Below, piece after piece: positions 46,717 through 55,967 of a DNA stretch of 64,000 nucleotides. The DNA is from Cheiracanthium punctorium (lineage: Eukaryota > Arthropoda > Arachnida > Araneae > Cheiracanthiidae): contig JAWZYV010016967.1 in NCBI GenBank assembly GCA_038373885.1, positions 124,001-188,000 of the forward strand. The letters run 5' to 3'. Every line of letters begins with the position of its first letter. Position 1 is the first letter of the stretch. Both the position numbers and the translations under genes were made by a program. The notes beneath the pieces are model-generated. The model did not search any database and was not told where the DNA came from. It saw only the letters and a program-made list of their open reading frames with translations.

Positions 46717-47860
46717 CAGACTAAGCATCAATGCGAATGCAAGTTGTTCTACTTCTAATCTCTCTCTGATATACCCGAAACCCTATTATCACAGGGGCAA
46801 GGGGGCGGTAATCCGGTGCCCCTAAAGAAAAAGGGGTCCCATATATATCCCGATTATCTAAATTATAAATTCATATGTACTGAAATAGTAATTGTGGGGA
46901 AAAACTGAATTTCCTCTATAATATAGGTATTACCTAATTGTCTATCACTAGATCAAGTTAGAGATATTTTTTTGGGGTGATAAATGCGATTTGATTAAAG
47001 TAAAAAAACTACAGTTAACTGAAATGCAATTTTCGAGTACAACAGCGGTCAAAACTGGGTTAAAATGCTTAAAAAAGGGGGCTCAGTAAAGGGGCTTAAT
47101 GCGTAAAAAAGGGGATAGTAAGGGGGGCCCCAAACTTAATGTCCCGGGTTCCGTCTAAAAGTGGTCAGATTTGAACATACCGTACCGCCTTTCCTATTTA
47201 CTTATTATTTTTCTTTCAACTCTTCTCTGTTTTTTTTTCCGCCTCTTTCTTTATGCTTTCCTTTGTGTGTTTTGTATATCTCTCGTCTGTTCTAATTTTA
47301 AATGTTACGAGTTTGTGCGTATTGTAGAGTGCTGATAGTATACCAGGACCGAAAACGAAGGAGGCGCAAGTTAAACGGTAGAGGCTTCAGGCAAATTGTC
47401 GCTTTTCAGATCGTATTTATGCGAGACGGAAAAAAATGAGAGAATTCTCGCGAGAAATCTCGCGCGAGACAAGACTCTGTCTCGTCTCGCGTCTCGTCCC
47501 GCAAAATATTTTCTTTCTCGTCTCGCAAAAAAATGCCTGTCTCGTCTCGCGAGACAATGCGAGAACGCGAGACAATGTGAGAATTCTCGCGTCTCGCGTC
47601 CATCCCTACACGTCAGAGTTTGGTGTTTCCAGAGCGGGAACACTGCGCGGCGTTAAAGGGTTAAATCGTAACTAATGATATTTTTTTCTGTTATATCTAG
47701 ATATAGAAAGCACCCCATTGATTCGTATTCTCTGAAAGAGAGGTATAATTTAATTAGTTTAAGAGTACAGGTAACAGTGACGTATGGAACGACCAGTTTT
47801 CCTTTCTTCGCAATTTGAACTCTGAAATAGATTCTCATTAATAGCCAAGAGAAATTACAA

Positions 47861-48440
47861 ATGCCTCCGGAAATTTTAGAAACAGATTTTTACAACAATG
47901 ACTTAGTATCAAATGTAAGCTGTGTGGAAACTGGAAATTTTTTTTTCAAGCAACTTGTAGAATTGCTCGGAGATGCTCGCAGGAATCTGCAAGAGTGGTC
48001 TTCAAATAAAAAATGCTTTCTACAAGATCTTCGTATGAATACAGAATATTATTTTGAAAAAGATGTAGAAAAGGTAAAAACTTTTGGTCTCATTTGTAAT
48101 CTTAAAATGGATATCTTTGAATTTTCTTTGAGTGATCATCCCTAAAGGCTTTTCAAAGGGTGAAAGTAAACCGGTGTATTCTAACTGAAGATGGTCAAAT
48201 TATTAAAGAGCTATATGAATTATGACTCATCAGAGGAAGCTTATCGTACTGAGATCTATGCTGGTTTTATCATTTATTCTGGATATACTATCCACAGTAA
48301 AAGTTTGCTCTGTAGTAATAGTAGAATATCATTCCAAGAGTCAGCATTCAACAGTTGGAACTTTGTTCTGTAACTCTGCCATCCAAATTTGTGATGACGG
48401 CTATAAATTCGATGAAATTAAAATTCATCCGTGTGCATTT
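47861..48440 (+). pseudogene. Decayed BEL/Pao retrotransposon polymerase fragment
   Basis: The frame from 47861 contains ELLGDARRNLQEWSSNKKCF and, later, KVKTFGLICNLKMDIFEF. These match the end of the reverse transcriptase domain in BEL/Pao elements (LRKW.SN ... VKTLGL.W....D.F). After a stop and frame changes, 48222-48330 reads DSSEEAYRTEIYA, resembling the start of the RNase H domain (FSDASE.AYG). No terminal repeats, gag, protease or integrase are found. It is interrupted by stops and not functional. Confidence 0.65.
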
Positions 48441-48489
48441 ATGGATCGATTCGTCGATTGTTCTGGGTTTAGCTAAAAACTAATCTGTG

Positions 48490-49064
48490 AGGTTGTAACG
48501 AAAGTTTTTCGCCTAATCTGCTTGAGTTAGCTTATGTGGCACCCAGCGACTGAACTTGTACGTCAAATTTATGCAGTAGTACGTTAATTAGTAGGTTATT
48601 TTTTTTATAGTGGCACTAATGTCTAACTCCTTAGGTAGCTCTCTGGTTGATCTTCTTCCACAAGTTCTCGCACTCGACCCTCATCAACATCAGTAGGCCG
48701 GGCAGAGCACTTGACTTCTTGAATGTCACAGTCCTCGTTTTTGAACTTTCGGTACCAAATCTTTTTCAGTATCCTACGGTACAATAGGAGTACGTAAAGC
48801 TGTGCGCACTATTCGTTGACATTCTGTAGCTGAATTTTTGCAACAGAACTGGAAGTAAATGATGTTTCTAATCTGGTAGCGTGATCGTTCCATTTCAGAC
48901 ACCTTGTACTTAATGATAACGAATTTTTTTACAGATTTCACAGCACAGTGTTCTAGAGCAAGTCTCTTTCTTTCAGAAGCCAAAAATCGCTTGACAAAAT
49001 ATGAGCAAGCACGCTAACGTGAACTGTTTGCGCCAACGATGGCGGGAAACTTTCGGTACAACCT
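48490..49064 (-). mobile_element. Internally deleted mariner element
   Basis: The left end AGGTTGTAACGAAAGTTTTT and, inverted, the right end AGGTTGTACCGAAAGTTTCC match at about 20 of 24 over their full length. On the minus strand between 48640 and 48910 there is a decayed N-terminal helix-turn-helix region of a mariner transposase, including KFKNEDCDI and later VDEGRVRELVEEDQ. The catalytic D,D34D region is absent. At 575 bp the element is under half the usual length. Confidence 0.72.
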
Positions 49065-49275
49065 AATATGTGTTCTGAAAATTTTTATTGGAAAAAGAAT
49101 TCGAAAAATCAAGGAACTTACTGAAAACTATCAACACTGGCGACACATCAAATCTGAAGAGAGTCCTACTGAATGAGGGTGAAAAAAAAAAAAAAAAAGC
49201 TGGTGAAATGGATTCTCTCTCTTAACCATTCATGACACACTTTCCAGTAGCAACATTTCAGTTTGTTCTGCAAAT

Positions 49276-49420
49276 CAGGGGCGTAGCCAGGGGGGGGATA
49301 TCGGGATATATCCCCCCCAATGTTTGGATAGTGGAATCCGTCTATTTAACCATAAAGTTCATATCCCGCCGAAATTTTTTCAGCGCATATCCCCCCCGAA
49401 AATTTTCCTCGCTACGCCTG
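49276..49420 (-). mobile_element. G-run MITE, subfamily 2, perfect duplication
   Basis: Ends CAGGGGCGTAGCCAGG and CCTCGCTACGCCTG. CTGCAAAT occurs at 49268-49275 and 49421-49428. The interior is the inverse of 25557-25705. Confidence 0.94.
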
Positions 49421-49474
49421 CTGCAAATAATGACTATGCCAAAAAAGTGAAAGGCAACAGTGAGAAAACCTTAA

Positions 49475-49975
49475 CCCTTTGAGGCGCAACCCTTTCCCAA
49501 TGCTGAAAAAAGGGCAGCCGTTGCCATCGCTCGACTTAACAACCAGCAAGATGGCGGACGATCGAAACGTTCATCGCGTGCCACAGATCTAGAGACCCTT
49601 TTTTTTGACGACAGCTGGCTGTAGCTGCGTCAAAAAAAAGGATCTCTAGATCTGTAGCACGCGATAAACGTTTCGATCGTCCGCCATCTTGCTGGTTGTT
49701 AAGTCGAGCGATGGCAACGGCTGCCCTTTTTTCAGCATTGGCAATCTATCCAGCTGTTCTCTCATTCTTCCATTTTTCAGCAGATGTCAGAGCTGTTAAA
49801 AAATAATCGTGGCCATTTTTTTACGAGAAATGACGTGCTAAAAAGTAACGGATTCTCGTGGAGCTATGTCACCCGCAACTATTTTTATAGAAATCAAATG
49901 TATTCTCCGTGACTGGCAACAGCCAAAACGTCGGAGTTTGGTGTTCCCAGAGCGGGAGCACTGCGCGTTAAAGGG
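49475..49975 (+). mobile_element. TTAA-flanked foldback MITE, family A, longest hairpin
   Basis: TTAA occurs at 49471-49474 and 49976-49979. The ends are CCCTTTGAGGCGCAACCC and TGCGCGTTAAAGGG. Arms of roughly 115 bp between 49497 and 49740 (from CCAATGCTGAAAAAAGGGC to its inverse) fold around a TGACGACAGCTGGCTGTAGC centre. Confidence 0.92.
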
Positions 49976-50011
49976 TTAAATCGTAACTAATGATATTTTT
50001 TTCTGTTTTAA

Positions 50012-50431
50012 CACTTTGAGCCGCAACCCTTTCCCAATGCTGAAAAAAGGGCAGCCGTTGCCATCGCTCGACTTAACTACCAGCAAGATGGCGAACGATC
50101 GAAACGTTCATCGCGTGACAGATCTAGAGACTCCTTTTTTGACGGCAGCTGGCTGTGCCTGGCAACGGCTGCCCTTTTTTCAGTATTGATCAATCTGTCC
50201 AGCTGTTCTCGCGTTCTTCCCTTTTTCAGCAGATGTCAGTGCTGCTAAAAAATAATAGTGACCATTTTTTTTTTACGGGAAATGACGTGCTTTACTTTTT
50301 GTAAAGGGTTCTCGTGGAGCTATGTCACCCGCAACTATTTTTATAGAAATCCAATCTATTCTTCGTGACTGGCAACAGTCCAAACGTCAGAGTTTGGTGT
50401 TCCCAGAGCGGGAAAACTGCGCGTTAAAGGG
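50012..50431 (+). mobile_element. TTAA-flanked foldback MITE, family A, arm deleted
   Basis: TTAA occurs at 50008-50011 and 50432-50435. The left arm is complete, but from the centre (GCAGCTGGCTGTGCC) it passes straight to GGCAACGGCTGCCC, so most of the right arm is gone. Only 36 bp separate it from the preceding copy. Confidence 0.9.
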
Positions 50432-50830
50432 TTAACAGAGTTTGAAACACTTGAGAATTGGTTGTTATTAACTAATACTTGAAACTGATAAGTGTTTTTA
50501 GTTTTGTTTTTAAGCTTTTCTGGAAATGTGGAAAATCTCATAAGTGGTCGGCACCTTTCAGCCGCGAAGGAATAGGCATAAATTGCTAATTTAAAAGGTT
50601 CAGGTAAGAGAAATTTCAGATGAGTTGAAAAGGCTCAGAAGGTTTGAACCTGCTCACGACAACAATAAGTTGAAATCCTTCAATCCATTTATTGGTGAGG
50701 ATGAAATCGTTTGAGTTCGTCGTCGGCTGAATCACTGTAAATTAAATTTTGATGCAAAGCATCCAATTATCTTAAATACTAAATCAGCATGTTCATAATA
50801 AATTCTGCATCTTAAAATTGTCCTTTTTAA

Positions 50831-51324
50831 CCCTTTAAAGCCCAGAGATCCCGCTCTGGGAACACCAAACTCTGACATTTTGACTGTTGTCGGTCACGAA
50901 GAATAGATTTGATTTCTATAAAAATAGTTGCGGGTGACATAGCTCCACGAGAATCCTTTACCTTTTTAGCACGTCCTTTCCCGTGAAAAAATGGTCACGA
51001 TTATTTTTAACGGCACTGACATCTGCTGAAAAATGGAAGAATGCGAGAGAACAGCTGGATAGATTGCCCAATGCTGAAAAAAGGGCAGCCGTTGCCATCG
51101 CTCGACTTAACTACCAGCAAGATGGCGGACGATCGAAACGTTGATCGCGTGCCACAGATCTAGAGACCCTTTTTTGATGTAGCTGGCTGCATCAAAAAAG
51201 CGCATAATCTGATCTGTGGCCGCGATCAACGTTTCGATCGTCCGCCATCTTGCTGGTAGTTAAGTCGAGCGATGGCAACGGCTGCCCTTTTTTCAGCATT
51301 GGGAAAGGGTTGCGCTTCAAAGGG
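50831..51324 (-). mobile_element. TTAA-flanked foldback MITE, family A, inverted copy
   Basis: TTAA occurs at 50827-50830 and 51325-51328. Opposite orientation to the neighbouring copies: it begins CCCTTTAAAGCCCAGAG and ends GTTGCGCTTCAAAGGG. The hairpin arms are mostly retained. Confidence 0.92.
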
Positions 51325-51328
51325 TTAA

Positions 51329-52207
51329 ATAGTGTAAGACAACAGTTCCGGCCTAAGAATAATAGAAGTATTGCGAGGAAAATTGTTTGTGCGTGCGTAA
51401 TGGCGTTCATTGATTTAGGGTCAAACCCTCTTCAGTAACTTCGATCATGGGTTCTATAATTAAACAGAGATATACTATTCCCTCTCCACTTAATCATGTT
51501 GCTGTGATTACTGAGTTCGTCTGCTGATTAAAATCAGAGAAAGAATAATTTCTATTACAAAGTGCACATAGCTACATCAGTTTTGCTACTAAAGCAAATA
51601 CATATCAAGATAGTCTCTCTAACAGAATAATTTCATTCCTCCCATGTCCTCACAATTCTGAAGATTGTGGGAGTGTGGATGACAGGAAATGCAAAGTTAT
51701 CGTATGAGGAATTCCAAAAAAGATTTTGTTCAGGTCGAAGTTATTCGAAATTTAAGGGCTGTATTCCCAATGCCACCTAAACCGAATGATCTCCAGTTAT
51801 TAACCACCCTTTACACCACAGTTGCGAAATGAATAATTCAGAATAAAATTTCTCTACACCGTGTCTCAAAATACAGCAAAGAACTGTTTATACGTTTTTC
51901 ATTTATAAGTCGTTTTCGTGAAGTCCCGATTCATTCCCATTCATTTTAATGCAAAAAATGCTTCGTTTATAAGACTCACAATTTCAGTTATATGGTGTTT
52001 TTCACCTTTTTAAATAGTGCGTTTAATAAAAGGTGTAAAGAGGGATGTACCTTTAACCAACTACCTTTAAATACATAATCGACTATATTAAAAAAAAAAA
52101 AAAAAACTATTTTATTTGTCAGAAAACGAGTGAAAAGCATTTAATTAACTTATTCAACCCGTAACACTATTATTAATGATCAAAAACAATTAGACGACTA
52201 TGATTTT
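51329..52207. other. No gene recognised
   Basis: AT-rich non-coding sequence with an A run near 52090-52106. No inverted ends or exons are supported. Confidence 0.45.
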
Positions 52208-52596
52208 TTAATGACTATGTCATTTTATCTCTCACCCCCTTTATTAAAAATTATCCGAAAAATGTTTCCCCAAAAAATCGACATAATTTTACATTTATTT
52301 AAATACTGTTAGTTCACAACAGATTTAATCTAGTGTTACAATATTTAGTAAGCTGTAGAATATGCATCACACGTATTTTCCTATAAATAGGTTACAATCA
52401 TAAAAATTTCAACATAGGGTTACCAGGCGAAATACACGAAAGATGAGAGATAAAATCACATAGTCAATATAACCTCTGAGAGCAGTCTACCTATTAAGTT
52501 TAAGGCTTTAAAAATCACATAGTCAATTAATATCGTTTTAATATGGCAATAATGAAACTAAAAAATTAGGGGGGTTCAGGGGGGGGTCTGTTTTAC
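52208..52596 (-). mobile_element. MITE with TGACTATGTCATTTTA ends, copy 2
   Basis: Inverse of 24848-25172. It has TGACTATGTCATTTTATCTC near 52213, CATAGTCAATTAATATCGTT near 52516, and the shared outer sequence up to a G run near 52595. A second CACATAGTCAA near 52461 shows a short internal duplication. Confidence 0.75.
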
Positions 52597-53300
52597 TTTT
52601 TAAATTCAGTTATAGATTTCACTGTATTAATGCCTGAAAAAAAGACCCTTAGATTTATTAAATTTACATTAGCAGCGTTAACGGTGTTGTTCGAAAAAAT
52701 CATGTGACTTTTGGTACATAAGTTAAAATAAAGTAATTATGCCAGGCACTTCAAAAATTTGAAACTGTCTCTTAATAAGCGTTACTACATACTGAAATAA
52801 ACGATAAATCGGTATCAGTTTCAAAACTTTTAGAAAAAATTCTTAAAAATCGGAAATTTTCGCAACAGTGTCACTCTTCGAAAAATCTTGCAGCTCAGAT
52901 CCATGTTTAAGAATTTTTTCTGAAAATTTCACAAAAGCCACAGTTTTTTCGCTTATTGCAGTGTGTAAAGCAGCTTATGAAGAACCATCTGGATTATTTT
53001 GGAGACCATGGTGCTATTAGTTTGTTTCAATTTGTGTACCAAGACTAAAAACAGAGTTTTTCTTTTTCGACATACACCCTTAAACCTGTAATGTAATGTA
53101 AGTTTTTTATGAATGTTTCAGTTATATGGATTTCATTAATACGCCGTTTTAGACCGGTCTCTCTAAAGGCGTATAAACGGTGCTTTACTGTATTTTGATT
53201 AAACAATTTTTGTGTGGAAGTTTTTCAAAAGAAGCTTCCTGTCTTGAATTTAATTCGATATGTCCCCACCCTCCAAATTTTCAGACGCTTATGTCTACAC

Positions 53301-54020
53301 TAGAGATGAGACAGGCTCAGCCCGAGCCCGAAAGCCCGAGTCCGAGCCCGGACCCGAACCGGGCTCGGGCTTTGTAATTCACAATTGCATTCGAGCTCAG
53401 GCTCGTGAAAAATTTCTCCTTTATTGAACATACTCCTTGAAACAGATTTTAAAAAGTGATTCATGAGGAAAATAAAAGTACAGTCAACTCCCGTTATAGT
53501 GAACCTCTGGGGACCATCCAATTTCGTCCACTATATCCGAAGTTCACTAAAACCCAAGTGTCTTCATGATGGATAAAGATACTGTATGTGAATCGGGACT
53601 AATGGTTTGCGTTCACTATAGCCGATGGTTCACTATATCCGGGTTCACTATAACCGGAGTTGACTGCACTTATAAAAAAAAAAGCGGCACTGGCGCCTAA
53701 AAGGTGCGTGAAGCTCTTTGGATATTTCACAACGCGGCTTATATTGATTAATTAGTCAAGAGATCCGACATTATTTGATAAACATTGATATATAAAGAAT
53801 TAGAAAGTGCATTAAGAGTTTGCAACTATATTTGTCTTTAATTTGCACAAACGGCAAAATTCATTGTATTCTATCAATGAAGTAATTGGATTTTTTTAAA
53901 TCTTTAGCTGAAATTTCGGGCTCGGGCTTCGACTTATATAATATTGCTCGGGCTCGGGCGGGTTCGGATTAAAAGTCCTCGGGCTCGGGCTTCAAAAAAA
54001 TGAGCCCGAACTCATCTCTA
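53301..54020. mobile_element. hAT-type element with GAGCCCG-rich ends
   Basis: Ends TAGAGATGAG and CTCATCTCTA. A perfect duplication GTCTACAC occurs at 53293-53300 and 54021-54028. Both subterminal regions consist of CGGGCTCGGGC repeats, likely transposase binding sites. A second copy begins at 63845. It is interrupted by 53481-53666. No transposase is seen. Confidence 0.95.
53481..53666 (+). mobile_element. Tigger/pogo-like MITE nested in the hAT element
   Basis: Ends CAGTCAACTCCCGTTATAGT and CTATAACCGGAGTTGACTG are inverted. TA lies at the left and CA at the right. The related hAT copy at 63845 shows the uninterrupted site AAAAGTACTTA. Confidence 0.95.
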
Positions 54021-54882
54021 GTCTACACCCTCCTTCCAGCACTGCAGGGTCTGCGGGAGCTACGCTTTTACACCACTGTTGCACAGTCAATAATATTCCT
54101 AAGTAATTTTCTCTCTCTTTACATTTTTCTTTTATTTTCCTAACTTTTAGATAAAGCTATTCTTTATTGTGGCCTCTTTGAATGTAATAAATCTGAGGAA
54201 GGATATAAACAAGTAGTAGTCACTATCCCACTCCAATTATTCTTAATTTTTATTTTATTTATTTATTTATTTATTGCTACTACAGGAATAAAAGTCTCAA
54301 AAACATGATTCAATATTCAAATTCAAATTTGAACTAAATGTAAATTTATTACGATATTAAACAAGGGGAGTTGGGGGCACAGTGGTCCGCTTTTCTGCTT
54401 TTCATTTTTGATCTCATCAAAAAATTAACTATAGAGCTCGTTTTCCCCCCATAAGATGCATTACACATCTCTCAACATCCAGGATTTTCTTCAAAATATT
54501 CTGTACATAATATTTTTTTTCAAAAGAAGCTTGGAGCGTAGACCAAGGTACCTCAAGTCTGGGGTACCTTGATCCACCTTATGGAACACATTGATGTTTC
54601 CTTATGACACATTGGACCATGCCATACCAAAAAGTTTTAGTTATAATAATGTTTGAGAATAAATATTAGCGAATATTGTAATTGAATTATTACTTTTTTT
54701 ATTATATATAATGGAACATATTACTTTTTTGGATTTGTAGATCCAGTTAAATTAATTTTTATCGGCAAAAGAAATCTTGAATTGCAAAAAATAAAAAGCT
54801 ATCACTCTTGGAACAAAAAGTTATTTAGTAAACATTGAAAAAAAAATATGTGGCATTTATCATTCATAATTTAAAATAAAGT

Positions 54883-55323
54883 TTAATATATGTTGAAGTT
54901 AGCAAAGGATATGCGGAACGAGATTTGTGATTGGAAAGTCTGCTTCAATCTGTCTGACAAGCCAGAAGTCTGAGCAGACTGAGCAGACACGAGGCTCTGG
55001 AAGAATAAGGAGAATGTCATTTTTGTGGATTGTTGCTTCATCAAAATATATTGGAATATATTATTTTTGTCTTCATTATACAGAATCTCACAATCTGATT
55101 CATCTAATTTTGCAAACACTAATCCTACATGATGAATTATTGTTTTCTTGTTAGCAAATCTTATAACTACATATTGACCGACTTTTACTTCGTACTTATT
55201 TATATCATAACCATCTACAATTTCACTGTCAATAGATTCAGTATAATTTGAGTCTTTAACAACTTCAGTATTGCTACTAGAATTAATTTCTTCTAATTCC
55301 TTTAAAAGTTTCATTTTTTCCAT
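54883..55323 (-). pseudogene. C-terminal fragment of a pogo/jerky-like transposase
   Basis: A 146-residue frame. Residues about 45-100 read YEVKVGQYVVIRFANKK followed by HHVGLVFAKLDESDCEILY. This resembles the small beta-rich domain at the C-terminus of jerky/pogo-type transposase-derived proteins in arthropods (VG.YV.V.F..KK....YVG.V). Upstream acidic residues (Ser, Glu, Asp rich) are also usual there. The DDE catalytic core is missing. The last 40 residues look out of frame. The assignment rests on remembered family resemblance. Confidence 0.5.
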
Positions 55324-55967
55324 AACAAAGCTGCGGAATCTTGTCTTCTTTTCTTTTCAATCATTTTATTTGCTCCATCTTCTAAAATTGCCTTAACAGG
55401 TGCATCAATAACAATTCGAGAGCATCCTCATTTTTGCTTAACTTTTATTATCTAAAGTTTTTTTTAAAATTGTTATGTACTTCAGGCTTGTGTATAGTAA
55501 CTTAAAACGAATAACTGAATATAAGTGTTAATATAACTATGAAACAGAAATAGAATAATATGTACAGGGCCGGCGGAAGCGGGCCTGCAAGGCCTTCTTT
55601 GCAGGCGGGCGCCAAACACAAAGGGACGCCAAATTGTCCCTAAAAGAAAAAATTTCAAAATTTTTTTTTAAATGGACAGATTTTAGGAAGATATGTTTTA
55701 TATTAATAAGGATTGCAGTGTATATATAATTTGTTTATTTGTCTGATAAAATGTGTTGCAAGGCCGTATCCAAGGGGAGGGTGGGGGAGTTAGGAACATA
55801 TATATTACCAGGGCCGTACCCAGAAAATAATTTTGGAGGGGGTCCGACATTTTTTTAGGGGGAGTGGGGAGAGTACGTAAAAACTTTTAGAAACATATAT
55901 TACTATATGTAAAATCAGGGCGGCCAGAGGGTACGTGCCCCCCCCCCCACTGCATTTTAATAAAAAG

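Larger units (their letters stand above)
44847..47608. mobile_element. 2.76-kb hAT-type element with GAGAC-rich ends
   Basis: Perfect terminal repeats TAGGGATGGACGCGAGAC and GTCTCGCGTCCATCCCTA. Flanks AACGTCAG (44839-44846) and CACGTCAG (47609-47616) agree at 7 of 8. About 170 bp at each end consist of degenerate CGTCTCG/CGAGACG repeats, which may be transposase binding sites. No transposase is recognised. The interior has Helitron remnants (45235-45830) and a G-run MITE (46544-46716). Confidence 0.85.
44460..47660 (+). mobile_element. TTAA-flanked foldback MITE, family A, split by a hAT element
   Basis: TTAA occurs at 44456-44459 and 47661-47664. The left part is 44460-44846 and the right part 47609-47660. 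The right palindrome arm has lost the segment that carries the AGATCTAGAGACCC inverse, so the hairpin is shorter than in 49475-49975. Confidence 0.88.
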
